From: Candidatus Merdenecus merdavium
Lineage (GTDB): Bacteria > Bacillota > Clostridia > Lachnospirales > Lachnospiraceae
Length of the DNA stretch: 17,316 bases
Direction of reading: 5' to 3'
Assembly (NCBI GenBank): GCA_018715425.1
Contig: DVLR01000204.1
Coordinates: 1 to 17,316, forward strand
Position numbers and translations under genes: made by a program. Positions 7,788-15,748 of this stretch are shown piece after piece; within the stretch, counting starts at the first letter, position 1; every line of letters starts with the position of its first letter. The notes beneath the pieces were generated by a model, which was not told the origin of the DNA, searched no databases, and saw nothing but the letters and a program-made list of their open reading frames with translations.

Positions 7788-8030
7788 AAACACTTGATGG
7801 TTATATAAAAATGTATCATAAGTTATACAAATCCAATATCTGGAGTAAGAGCAAAAGGGTGCCCAGATTTAGAGCTCCTTTCGCAAAAAGGAATCGTTAT
7901 TGTTCTAATTATTCTGGTGATTTATAGGCACAATGAAACTATTATAAATCAGAGAAATTTGATTTCATTTGTAAGAAATCTTAAATAAAAAGGACAGTTC
8001 AGTAGATTAGTACTGAGTTGTTCTTTTTTT
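7788..8030 (+). other. Candidate short transcription unit of unknown nature (small RNA or gene relic)
   Basis: A promoter-like site at 7753-7781 and a strong terminator at 7991-8030 bracket ~240 nt. Inside, GCAAAAGG (7851-7858) and CCTTTCGC (7877-7884) can pair with one mismatch around an 18-base loop. A 39-codon ATG frame (7811-7930) has no ribosome site; a neighbouring frame is open from 7809 to a stop at 7982-7984 but has no usual start codon. I do not recognise either product. It may be a small RNA, or what is left of a regulator gene once served by this promoter. Confidence 0.3.
7991..8030 (+). terminator. Strong rho-independent terminator in the spacer
   Basis: AGGACAGTTCAGTA (7991-8004) pairs over 14 bp (three G-U pairs) with TACTGAGTTGTTCT (8011-8024) around loop GATTAG, followed by T to 8030. 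There is no gene directly upstream for it to serve. Confidence 0.85.
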
Positions 8031-8049
8031 GAGGAAGTACGAGTTTGGC

Positions 8050-8065
8050 ATATATATATATATAT
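8050..8065. repeat. (AT)8 dinucleotide run
   Basis: Sixteen bases of alternating A and T in the gene-poor spacer, upstream of the LacI promoter. It is a slippage-prone simple repeat with no function shown. Confidence 0.9.
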
Positions 8066-8247
8066 TTTCAATAAGGCGGTTAGCATATGACTGTTTTGCC
8101 AATGAGTACCCTTATTTATATTGTAGTAGGAGACTGAGTTCATTTGATTGACGGTTATGGTCTGTGTTTTATATGAATTAGCTTGCAAAACAGAGAGCTT
8201 TTTCTTATCATAAACAAATAGAATGCAAGTAATCTTATGTATGAAAC

Positions 8248-8278
8248 TTGTTTACTGTGGAAAATATTAAAATATAAT
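8248..8278 (+). promoter_or_regulatory. Promoter of the LacI-type regulator
   Basis: A perfect -10 TATAAT (8273-8278) lies ~41 bp before the start codon. The -35 is either TTGTTT (8248-8253, 19-bp spacer) or TTTACT (8251-8256, 16-bp spacer). The operator-like motif found downstream of this gene is absent here, so autoregulation is not evident. Confidence 0.6.
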
Positions 8279-8319
8279 TCTAAGAGTGTATAGTTGATCA
8301 TAGAAATAGGGGGTATATA

Positions 8320-9351
8320 ATGGCTACAATCAAGGAAATAGCAAAATTGGCAGGTGTCTCTATCGGTACAGTGGATCGAGTGATACATGATAGAGGTTTG
8401 GTAAATGAGCAGACAAAGAAAAAAGTTCTGTCTGTAATCAAAGAATTAAATTATAAACCAAATGCTGTTGCGCAGGGTCTTGCGGTTAGAAAGAAAAAAT
8501 TGAAATTTTGTTTTTTTATTCCAGACTCCAAAAGGAATCCATATTTTCACAAAGTGTATGAGGCAGCAAGAAAAAAAGCGGAAGAATTAAAGCAGTATGG
8601 CATTCAGGTAGTATTTCATTTCATTGGTACAGAAAGTATTTTTCTAGATTCAGCGGACAATATTTCACTAGATTACTTAGATGATATTGATGGGATTGCA
8701 ATGATTGGTCTCGAAATAATGGAAATAAACTTGTGTTTGGATAAGGCGAAGGAGCGTGATATTCCAGTAGTATTTTATAATACGATCATTCCTGATAGAG
8801 ATTATCTTGCTTTTGTGGGATGTAACTATGTTGATTCAGGTAGAATGGCAGCTGGCTTAATTGCATTGGCAGGTGGAGAGGACGCTCAAGTTTGCATTTA
8901 CACAGAAGGACCAACGAAAGTAAGGAGTTGCTCAGATAGATTATTAGGGTTTCAGAATGAAGTGGAAGAGAAATATCCGCGAATGAAACTCTTGGAAGTC
9001 TGCAAGATTAGCAGCAATCAAATTGATAATTATTTATCTGTAAAAGATATGATTCAGAAATATCCAGATGTTAATATTATGTATATTGTTAATCCGGCTG
9101 ATTATGGGATATGCGAAGCTATTCATCGTGCAGATGAAAAAAACCAAATTAAAATTATTACAAATGACTTAGTGAAAGAACAGGTGGATATGATTCGGCA
9201 AGGGATTATTTCTGCGACAGTGTGTCAGGAGCCAGAGAAACAAGGTTCTAAACCATTAGAAATTTTATTTAATTATCTTGCCCTCGGAAAAACTCCAGAA
9301 GAAAAAATGTGCTATACAAATTTGAGTATACATATTGCACAGAATATTTGA
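8320..9351 (+). CDS. LacI-family sugar-responsive transcriptional regulator
   Basis: A 343-residue protein. Residues 2-50 form the LacI helix-turn-helix and hinge: TIKEIAKLAGVSIGTVDRVI, then NYKPNAVAQGLA. Residues ~60-343 are a periplasmic-binding-protein-like sugar sensor (KLKFCFFIPDSKRNPYF; GCNYVDSGRMAAGLI; IYIVNPADYG-like strand region). The start ATG follows AGGGGG with a 7-base spacer. The gene sits directly upstream of, and in the same direction as, the symporter-GH2-GH120 operon, whose promoter carries a pair of matching palindromic sites centred on CG, as is usual for this family. It most likely represses that operon until a xylo- or arabino-oligosaccharide or its product binds. The ligand is unknown. 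Confidence 0.92.
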   Translation: MATIKEIAKLAGVSIGTVDRVIHDRGLVNEQTKKKVLSVIKELNYKPNAVAQGLAVRKKKLKFCFFIPDSKRNPYFHKVYEAARKKAEELKQYGIQVVFHFIGTESIFLDSADNISLDYLDDIDGIAMIGLEIMEINLCLDKAKERDIPVVFYNTIIPDRDYLAFVGCNYVDSGRMAAGLIALAGGEDAQVCIYTEGPTKVRSCSDRLLGFQNEVEEKYPRMKLLEVCKISSNQIDNYLSVKDMIQKYPDVNIMYIVNPADYGICEAIHRADEKNQIKIITNDLVKEQVDMIRQGIISATVCQEPEKQGSKPLEILFNYLALGKTPEEKMCYTNLSIHIAQNI

Positions 9352-9382
9352 AATTGGATGTTTAAGGTAAATATTGAGAAAC

Positions 9383-9394
9383 GTGTACGTTAAC
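9383..9394. promoter_or_regulatory. Putative LacI-type operator, upstream site
   Basis: GTGTACGTTAAC, centred on CG, is 11/12 identical to the reverse complement of the site at 9518-9529. The centres are 135 bp apart, close to 13 helical turns, which would suit repression by looping. Confidence 0.55.
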
Positions 9395-9435
9395 ACATAT
9401 TTGAACAAAGAGAGGGAGTCTATAAAATACAATAA

Positions 9436-9447
9436 ATTGTTAACAAT
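9436..9447. repeat. 12-bp perfect palindrome ATTGTTAACAAT
   Basis: A perfect palindrome lying between the two operator-like sites and upstream of the operon promoter. It shares GTTAAC with those sites but lacks their central ACGT, so it may bind another protein or be chance in AT-rich DNA. Confidence 0.5.
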
Positions 9448-9463
9448 AGATAAAAAAATATTG

Positions 9464-9509
9464 AAATTATAAAACTCATTGACAATTATGCCGATGAGTT
9501 TTATAATTT
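9464..9509 (+). terminator. Perfect 16-bp stem-loop after LacI, overlapping the operon promoter
   Basis: AAATTATAAAACTCAT (9464-9479) and ATGAGTTTTATAATTT (9494-9509) pair perfectly around a 14-base loop. Read from LacI it could end that transcript, although the following tract (TAATTA) is not a clean T-run. The operon's -10 lies in the right arm and most of its -35 in the loop. Confidence 0.55.
9479..9507 (+). promoter_or_regulatory. Consensus sigma-A promoter of the symporter-GH2-GH120 operon
   Basis: TTGACA (9479-9484), exactly 17 bp, then TATAAT (9502-9507): both hexamers are perfect consensus. Transcription should start near 9514, inside the operator-like site at 9518-9529 or just before it, giving a leader of ~310 nt before the symporter ATG. 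Such a strong promoter requires tight repression, consistent with LacI. Confidence 0.85.
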
Positions 9510-9517
9510 TAATTACC

Positions 9518-9529
9518 GTTAACGTAAAC
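9518..9529. promoter_or_regulatory. Putative LacI-type operator at the transcription start
   Basis: GTTAACGTAAAC pairs in 5 of 6 positions about a central CG. It lies immediately downstream of the consensus -10, where a bound repressor would block initiation. Its reverse complement GTTTACGTTAAC differs from the upstream site by one base. Confidence 0.65.
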
Positions 9530-9574
9530 ATTAAATGAAAGGAGTAAGGGAATAGGAGAAATTTAAACGTAAGA

Positions 9575-9704
9575 GATAATGTCAAAATACTGGAGAAAGA
9601 GATGGTGATGAAGTTGTTCAGCTTATGTGATATTTGAAAACTCAGCCGTAGATAGATCTGTCAAACAACTATGAGGATGAAAAGGAATCAGTCTGAAAGC
9701 TGGA
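9575..9704 (+). pseudogene. Decayed GH3 C-terminal (fibronectin-III-like domain) remnant in the operon leader
   Basis: Reading from 9586 gives NTGERDGDEVVQL, a classic start of the GH3 C-terminal domain. After a frameshift near 9624 the next frame continues YVIFENSAVDRSVKQL, a stop, G, a stop, then KGISLKAG, ending near 9704. This follows the same pattern as the intact GH3 in this window (GAEVIQMYVGFPEAQVER, then PLKALKGFERVLL): conserved E-V-x-Q, Y-V, V-x-R, K-x-L-x-G and the final Leu-rich strand. At least one frameshift and two stops make it non-functional. It sits between the LacI-controlled promoter and the symporter gene, so the ancestral operon probably had a GH3 gene here, now deleted down to its 3' end. 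The upstream part (before 9586) is less certain. Confidence 0.72.
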
Positions 9705-9724
9705 TTATTCTGTTTATGTTGAGT

Positions 9725-9748
9725 CAAGATCTGTAAAGAAAGATCTTG
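9725..9748 (+). other. Small hairpin in the leader of the locus 2 operon
   Basis: CAAGATCT and AGATCTTG pair perfectly (8 bp, 8-base loop) ~75 bp before the symporter ATG. No T-run follows, so it is not a terminator; it may be an accidental feature of the decayed GH3 tail or a stabilising leader structure. Confidence 0.45.
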
Positions 9749-9823
9749 TGAGTACAATAATTACGATAAAAGAAATCTAATTATAAAATAGAGAATTGTG
9801 AATTCAAGGGAGGAGCAATTGAT

Positions 9824-11194
9824 ATGAACGACAGAAAATATTTGAAGTGGTACAATAAAGTAGGCTATGGTTCAGGAGATTTGGCAGCAAACTGCGTATT
9901 TGGATTACTAAGTAGTTTTGTATTGATCTACTTAACTGATACAGTTGGATTAAATGCAGGAATCGTTGGTACATTGATCATGTTTTCGAAATTTGCAGAC
10001 GGTATAACAGATGTGATTTTTGGAACTATCATAGATAAAACACACAGTAAGATGGGAAAAGCTCGTCCATGGATGCTATGGTCACAGCTTGGAAATAGTA
10101 TTCTGCTCATTGCTGTTTTTACGATTCCAGAAAGCTGGGGAGATACTGCGAAATATGCTTATTTCTTTATTGCATATACACTGTTGAATGCAGTATTTTA
10201 CACAGCCAATAATATAGCTTACGCATCATTAACTTCTTTGATTACAAAGAATAGAAATGAGCGTGTTCAAATTGGATCTATTCGTTTTATGTTCTCATTA
10301 GCGACAAATATTACAGTAGCATCAATAACGGTAGGCTTTGTTGAGAAAATGGGCGGGGGAGCTCATGGTTGGAAAATGGTTGCAATTATTTACGCAATTA
10401 TTGCTCTGATTGTGAATACAATTTCAGTTTTTTCAGTAAAGGAACTATCAGAAGAAGAGTTATCTGAAGGAGTAAAACGTAATCAGAATAGTGAACATAG
10501 TAAAATATCGTTTGTAGAATCATTTAAACTTCTGGTTGGAAATAAATACTTTTTGATGATTGCTGCATTCTATATTTTAATGTACATTCAGACAGGTGTT
10601 ACAGGAATAGGTATTTATTACATGACATATGTATTAGGGAATCCCGCATTACTGGGAACATTTTCATCGGCAATGATGCTTCCTATGATAATTGGGCTTG
10701 CGTTTACTCCGATGATAGTAAAGAAGTTAAAAGGAATGTATAAATTAAATCTAGCTGGTTATATGGCTGCAATTGTGTTTAGAATCGGATTTATTATTGC
10801 AGGATACCTAAAAAATATTCCAATGATGCTCATATGCATGGCAATCGCAGGACTTTGTACAAGTCCAGTAACAGGTGATATTAACGCTTTGATATCAGCT
10901 GCATCTGAATATACGGTACGCACAAAAGGAAAACATATTGAAGGTGCTATGTTTTCCTGCTCGTCATTCGGTATTAAAGTAGGTGGTGGACTTGGATCTG
11001 CTTTATCTGGATTATTGTTGTCTGCTGGTGGTTATGTTGCTAATGCAACACAGCAGTCATCGTCAACAATTAATATGCTACAGTTTATGTATTTATGGTT
11101 TCCATTGATTTGCACAGTATTCATTACGATTATTATGTATTTCCTGAAAGTTGAAAAAGCAAATACAGATTGGGATTTAAAACATAGGAAATAG
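9824..11194 (+). CDS. GPH-family sugar:cation symporter, locus 2
   Basis: A 456-residue membrane protein with about 12 hydrophobic segments and the same family marks as the locus 1 symporter: GYGSGDLAANCVFGLLSSFV at the N-terminus, DKTHSKMGKARPW in the loop after helix 2, and GAMFSCSSFGIKVGGGLGSA near the C-terminus. It is clearly a paralogue rather than a recent copy, differing at most positions. The start follows a very strong GGGAGGAG (9808-9815) with an 8-base spacer. The GH2 gene begins 16 bp after its stop. It would import the oligosaccharide cut by GH2 and GH120. The long leader and upstream GH3 relic mean it is now the first intact gene of the LacI-controlled operon. Confidence 0.92.
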   Translation: MNDRKYLKWYNKVGYGSGDLAANCVFGLLSSFVLIYLTDTVGLNAGIVGTLIMFSKFADGITDVIFGTIIDKTHSKMGKARPWMLWSQLGNSILLIAVFTIPESWGDTAKYAYFFIAYTLLNAVFYTANNIAYASLTSLITKNRNERVQIGSIRFMFSLATNITVASITVGFVEKMGGGAHGWKMVAIIYAIIALIVNTISVFSVKELSEEELSEGVKRNQNSEHSKISFVESFKLLVGNKYFLMIAAFYILMYIQTGVTGIGIYYMTYVLGNPALLGTFSSAMMLPMIIGLAFTPMIVKKLKGMYKLNLAGYMAAIVFRIGFIIAGYLKNIPMMLICMAIAGLCTSPVTGDINALISAASEYTVRTKGKHIEGAMFSCSSFGIKVGGGLGSALSGLLLSAGGYVANATQQSSSTINMLQFMYLWFPLICTVFITIIMYFLKVEKANTDWDLKHRK

Positions 11195-11210
11195 AAAAGG
11201 AGTAAATATT

Positions 11211-13688
11211 ATGATTATAACAAAATGGAATGATAATTGGAAATTTACAAAAGGTAGTACAACATTAATGTCTTCTTTCATGGGAGGATTACAATTCCAT
11301 GATGTACAACTTCCGCATGATGCTATGGTTCATGAAGTACGTACACCAGATACAGGAAATGGTGCACAAACAGGATTTTGTCCAGGAGGAGTTTATACTT
11401 ACATAAAAGATCTGGATGTTCCAGAGGAATGGCAGGACAAAACAGTGATGCTGGAATTTGAGGGAGTATATGAAACTGCAATGGTATATGTAAATGGAGA
11501 ACTTGTTGAAACAAATTTGTACGGCTATTCTAATTTTTATGTAGTGTTAGATAAATATCTTTATTATGGAAGAAAGAATAAAATAGAAGTGATAGCTGAT
11601 AATGCAGCAGAAAAGAATAGTCGCTGGTATTCAGGAAGTGGTATATACAGAAATGTTAATCTGATGGTAGGATCAGATATCCATATTCCAGCGGATGGAG
11701 TTAGAGTATCCACTCCATCTGTTTCAAAAGAATCGGCGGAAGTAGAAATTGCAACTAATATAAAAAATCTAGCAAGAAAACGAAAAAAAATAAAAGTTGA
11801 AACATTGATTTTGTATGATAAACAGGTTGTGGCAACGGATGTTAGTGTTGTTACAATGTTCAGTGAATCAGAAGAACTTATTTATCAAAAAATCGTAATC
11901 GAAAATCCAAAGTTATGGAATGTGGAAACCCCAGAACTGTATGAATGTGTTGTTAAGGTACTTGATGGACAGGAGGTTTTGGACGAGATCATAGAGAAGT
12001 TTGGAATTCGCTGGTTAGAGCTAGACGCAAAGCATGGTTTACGTATCAACGGAGAAACCGTAAAATTGCGTGGAGCCTGTATTCACCATGATAATGGTGT
12101 GATTGGGGCAGCAACATTTGAAAAAGCTGAAGAACGACGTTGCAAACAATTAAAAGAAGCAGGATTTAACAGCATACGAAGTGCCCATCATCCAATGAGT
12201 AAGGCAATGTTAAATGCTTGTGATAAATATGGAATGCTGGTTATGGATGAATTGACGGATATGTGGACAAATCATAAAAATCCAAATGATTTTGCATTAA
12301 ACTTTCTTTCGAATATGGATAAGGAGATTGAGAGCATGGTTGCAAAAGATTATAATCATCCGAGCGTAATTTTATATTCAACTGGAAATGAGATACCCGA
12401 TATTGGGACTGCCAGAGGTGCGCAACTAAACAGAGCAATCTGTAATAAGTTCCGTAGGTTAGATTCCTCCAGATATACAACAAATGCAATCAATGGAATG
12501 CTGGCTCTAGGAGAAAAGATGGAAGTTTTAATTCAAGATATTATGAAGTCCCACAATGAAGAAAAGCAACCTTCAGATAATCGGGGAAAGGAAGAGGGGG
12601 CTAGTGCATTAAACAGCATGATGGCACTTATGACTGGAGAGACGGCAGATATGCTTGCGTGCCATCCACTCATGACGGAATGCATTGAAGAAGCTAGTCA
12701 GGCAATGGATATTACTGGATTGAATTATTTGACAGGGCGTCATGTATTAGAAAAAGAACTTCATCCAAATAAAACAGTAGTTGGAACAGAAACGTATCCA
12801 GCAGATATCGTAAGACTGTGGGACATTGTGAAAAACAATGATCATGTTATTGGGGATTATACATGGACTGGATATGATTATTTGGGAGAAGCTGGTTGTG
12901 GAATATTCTATTATGATGGAACACTGAATTTCAATGGGATCTATCCAGACAGAATTGCGTATATTGGTGACATTGATCTGATTGGATATCGCAGACCACT
13001 TAGCTATTTGAGAGAGATTGTTTTTGGATTGAGAAAAGTTCCTTATATTGCAGTTGAAAGAGTAGACAAATTCGGTATGGAGCATTCCCAGACTCCTTGG
13101 ATGTTAAAGGATAATATTGCAAGTTGGACCTGGCCAGGATATGAGGGAAAACCCACAATCGTTGATGTCTATAGTAGTGCACAAGAAGTAGAACTTTTCT
13201 TAAATGGGGTTTCCTTAGGCAAAAAAGTAGCTGGTGAGGAAGTTGGTTATACTACATCTTATGAACTTACATTTGAACCAGGAGAATTAGTAGCTGTTAG
13301 TTATGAGAATGGCATAGAAACGGGCAGAGACATCTTAAATACTGCCAATGATGAGATACATCTTCAAGTGGAATGTGAAGAAGAAAAACTAAAAGCAGAC
13401 GGAGAAGATCTGGCTTTTATAACTGTAAAACTTGTTGACGACAATGGTATTGAAAACTTATATGCAGAAAGAGAAATTTCTATAGAAATCGTTGGACCTG
13501 GAGTTCTACAAGGCTTTGGAAATGCTGATCCAAGATCAGTAGGAAGCTATGATAGCACAACATGGAAGACATATGATGGATATGTAATGGCAGTTATTCG
13601 ATCAGAAAAGGAAGTAGGAACAATTCATGTGAAATTGAAAGCAAATGGTTGTGAAGAGCAGGAAATATTTATTGAAACTTACAAATAA
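11211..13688 (+). CDS. Glycoside hydrolase family 2 (beta-galactosidase-like, substrate uncertain)
   Basis: An 825-residue cytoplasmic enzyme. Residues ~1-155 form the jelly-roll sugar-binding domain (FEGVYETAMVYVNGE; RWYSGSGIYRNV), followed by an immunoglobulin-like domain, then the TIM barrel from ~265 (GLRINGETVKLRGACIHHD; RSAHHP). The acid/base Glu is E394 in STGNEIPD and the nucleophile Glu is E527 in VVGTETYP. After ~630 come further beta-sandwich modules (VDVYSSAQEVELFLNG; an Ig-like domain with LKADGEDLAFITVKLVDDNG). The start follows AAAAGGAG with an 8-base spacer. There is no signal peptide. GH2 includes beta-galactosidases, glucuronidases, mannosidases and pentose-acting enzymes; next to GH120, a side-chain-removing role on a xylan fragment is plausible but inferred. 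Confidence 0.92.
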   Translation: MIITKWNDNWKFTKGSTTLMSSFMGGLQFHDVQLPHDAMVHEVRTPDTGNGAQTGFCPGGVYTYIKDLDVPEEWQDKTVMLEFEGVYETAMVYVNGELVETNLYGYSNFYVVLDKYLYYGRKNKIEVIADNAAEKNSRWYSGSGIYRNVNLMVGSDIHIPADGVRVSTPSVSKESAEVEIATNIKNLARKRKKIKVETLILYDKQVVATDVSVVTMFSESEELIYQKIVIENPKLWNVETPELYECVVKVLDGQEVLDEIIEKFGIRWLELDAKHGLRINGETVKLRGACIHHDNGVIGAATFEKAEERRCKQLKEAGFNSIRSAHHPMSKAMLNACDKYGMLVMDELTDMWTNHKNPNDFALNFLSNMDKEIESMVAKDYNHPSVILYSTGNEIPDIGTARGAQLNRAICNKFRRLDSSRYTTNAINGMLALGEKMEVLIQDIMKSHNEEKQPSDNRGKEEGASALNSMMALMTGETADMLACHPLMTECIEEASQAMDITGLNYLTGRHVLEKELHPNKTVVGTETYPADIVRLWDIVKNNDHVIGDYTWTGYDYLGEAGCGIFYYDGTLNFNGIYPDRIAYIGDIDLIGYRRPLSYLREIVFGLRKVPYIAVERVDKFGMEHSQTPWMLKDNIASWTWPGYEGKPTIVDVYSSAQEVELFLNGVSLGKKVAGEEVGYTTSYELTFEPGELVAVSYENGIETGRDILNTANDEIHLQVECEEEKLKADGEDLAFITVKLVDDNGIENLYAEREISIEIVGPGVLQGFGNADPRSVGSYDSTTWKTYDGYVMAVIRSEKEVGTIHVKLKANGCEEQEIFIETYK

Positions 13689-13714
13689 AAATAGTTCAAG
13701 ATGAGGTGAATATA

Positions 13715-15715
13715 ATGATAATTTATGTGAACGGTGCCGCTGAAAAAAATGGTAATGGAAGCAAGGAACAACCTTTCAAACAGATAAATGAGGCGGCTAA
13801 AGTTGCCAAGCCAGGCGATCAAGTTTTAGTTGCGCCAGGAATATATCGGGAATATGTTGATCCGCAAAATGCTGGAACAGAAGAGGAAAGAATTGTTTAT
13901 AAAAGCGAACAGCCTCTTGGCGCCATACTTACTGGTGCTGAAAAAGTGGACAATTGGCAGCACTTTCAAGGAAATGTTTGGGTATGTAGAGTAAATAACG
14001 GTGTGTTTGGGGACTACAATCCCTACACGACCCTTATCGGCGGAGACTGGTATTTTGCGCCTACTGTAAGACACACAGGAGCAGTTTATCTAAATGATCG
14101 TCAGTTGTATGAGACAGAGACTTTGGAAGAGTGTATAAAAGGAGAGGTGTATCCGCCTTCATGGGAACCAGAGTATTCCACATATAAATGGTATACGGAA
14201 CAGGATGGGGATGAAACTGTAATTTATGCAAATTTCCAAGATAGAAATCCGAATGAGGAAAATGTAGAGATTCATGTACGGCGTAATTGCTTCATGCCTT
14301 CTAAGACTGGAGTTGGATATATTACCTTAAGTGGTTTTGATGTCAATAAAGCAGCCACAACTTGGGCCCCTCCAGCGGCTTATCAAGACGGAATGATTGG
14401 GCCACATTGGTCAAAGGGATGGATTATTGAGGATTGTGATATCAGCAATAGTAAGTGTTCTGGTATTTCCTTGGGTAAATACTATGATCCAGAAAACGAT
14501 CATTATTTTACAACTAAGCATGTAAAGAGTCCTACACAGATGGAAAGAGATGCAATTTGTAGAGGTCAATATCATGGATGGGTAAAAGAAAAAGTCGGAA
14601 GCCACATTGTGAGGAGATGTCATATTCATCACTGTGAGCAGACTGGTATTGTTGGACGTATGGGATGTGCATTCAGTGTCATTGAGGATAATCACATTCA
14701 TCATATTAATAACATGCAGCAATTAGGTGGGGCAGAAATTGCTGGGATCAAATTCCATGCAGCAATAGATGTTATTTTCAGAAGAAATCATATTCATCAT
14801 TCTACAATGGGAATCTGGTGCGACTGGCAAGTTCAAGGCACGCGCATTACTCAGAATCTTTTGCATCATAACTATGCCCCAGAGGATACTCCTAAGGCAC
14901 TTGGCGCAATGATGAGTCAAGATATTTTTATAGAGGTTGGTCACGGACCTACATTGATTGATAATAATATTTTACTTTCAAAAGCATCGGTCCGTATGGC
15001 AACACAGGGCGTTGCATGTGTGCACAATCTTATTTTAGGTGCATTCACTGCTGTTGGTGGTGGAACGGATATGATAGTAAATGGGGTCAATCAACCGCGT
15101 TACACGCCGTACCATATTCATCACCGAACAGAGGTAGCAGGGTTTATGACAATTCTCCATGGAGATAATCGTATCTATAACAATATATTTATTCAAAATT
15201 GGCCAGTAGAGGAAGTAGAAGTAAAAGAAGACATGGGATTCATGATGTCAGACAATCAGGTAGTTGGAACAGATGTGTTTGATGAGTATCCTACGTACAA
15301 GGAATGGATTCGTTTATTTGAGCTAGATAAACCAGCAGATATGATGAAGCTTCAAGAACATCATTTTGGACACCTTCCAGTATGGGTCAATGGAAACGCT
15401 TATTTTAATGGAGCTAAAGCATGTAAAAATGAACAATTTAGTTATATCGATGAAGAGAATCAGGTTAAGGTTGAGTTGGTAGAAGAAGATGGAAAATATA
15501 TTTTGAAAACAAACGTATTCGAGTTGTTAGGAAATTTCAAAGATGGCATTATTAATAGTGATATATTAGGATATGCGTTTGAACCTGAGCAGAGGTTTGA
15601 GAATCCAGACGGTTCATCGATTATATTCAATCAAGATTATTTTGCTGAACATCGAGGTGTTTCTACGATTCCAGGTCCATTGGCGTCGCCCAAAGAAGAA
15701 AATCTTGTTTGGTAA
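13715..15715 (+). CDS. GH120 beta-xylosidase (right-handed beta-helix)
   Basis: A ~666-residue protein that reads through its length like the GH120 xylosidase XylC of Thermoanaerobacterium: an N-terminal strand with IYVNG and GSKEQPFKQINEAA; the shared block WAPPAAYQDGMIGPHWSKGW; repeated HIHH-type helix rungs; and the active-site rungs. The catalytic pair of that family corresponds here to Asp in GIWCDWQVQGTR (nucleophile, residue ~370) and Glu in DIFIEVGHGP (acid/base, residue ~407). Both are present. It would release xylose from xylo-oligosaccharides in the cytoplasm; no signal peptide is seen. I choose the ATG at 13715, six bases after GAGGTG, over an in-frame GTG at 13706 that overlaps this site. 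It begins 26 bp after GH2 and ends the operon. Family match is from recalled sequence, not a search. Confidence 0.87.
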   Translation: MIIYVNGAAEKNGNGSKEQPFKQINEAAKVAKPGDQVLVAPGIYREYVDPQNAGTEEERIVYKSEQPLGAILTGAEKVDNWQHFQGNVWVCRVNNGVFGDYNPYTTLIGGDWYFAPTVRHTGAVYLNDRQLYETETLEECIKGEVYPPSWEPEYSTYKWYTEQDGDETVIYANFQDRNPNEENVEIHVRRNCFMPSKTGVGYITLSGFDVNKAATTWAPPAAYQDGMIGPHWSKGWIIEDCDISNSKCSGISLGKYYDPENDHYFTTKHVKSPTQMERDAICRGQYHGWVKEKVGSHIVRRCHIHHCEQTGIVGRMGCAFSVIEDNHIHHINNMQQLGGAEIAGIKFHAAIDVIFRRNHIHHSTMGIWCDWQVQGTRITQNLLHHNYAPEDTPKALGAMMSQDIFIEVGHGPTLIDNNILLSKASVRMATQGVACVHNLILGAFTAVGGGTDMIVNGVNQPRYTPYHIHHRTEVAGFMTILHGDNRIYNNIFIQNWPVEEVEVKEDMGFMMSDNQVVGTDVFDEYPTYKEWIRLFELDKPADMMKLQEHHFGHLPVWVNGNAYFNGAKACKNEQFSYIDEENQVKVELVEEDGKYILKTNVFELLGNFKDGIINSDILGYAFEPEQRFENPDGSSIIFNQDYFAEHRGVSTIPGPLASPKEENLVW

Positions 15716-15748
15716 TATGATGGATCATTGAAATAGTCTAGAAAAAAC

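Larger units (their letters stand above)
7443..8319. other. Long gene-poor spacer between the two glycan loci
   Basis: 877 bp without a convincing gene. In order it contains the symporter terminator (7568-7598), the left 83-bp repeat (7651-7733), an orphan promoter (7753-7781), a ~240-nt stretch ending in a strong terminator (7991-8030), an (AT)8 run (8050-8065), ~180 bp with no feature I can support, and the LacI promoter (8248-8278). Short reading frames occur on both strands but lack ribosome sites and recognisable protein content. It looks like the scar of lost genes. Confidence 0.6.

Noticed and set aside
7811..7930. 39-codon ATG frame in the orphan transcription unit
   Set aside because: The start is preceded by TTATATAAAA with no ribosome site, and the product is unrecognised; kept only as part of the candidate unit.
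8045..8102. TTGGCA ... TGCCAA inverted repeat around the (AT)8 run
   Set aside because: Only 6 bp arms with a gap of about 46 bases; expected by chance in this length.
7949..8388. Two reverse-strand open frames (7949-8188 and 8155-8388)
   Set aside because: They cross a strong forward terminator and the LacI promoter and start, lack ribosome sites, and have low-complexity content without recognisable motifs.
9579..9637. Very short overlapping frames from ATG 9579 and ATG 9602
   Set aside because: They lie within the GH3 relic and are explained as fragments of it in other frames, although the second has a GGAG upstream.
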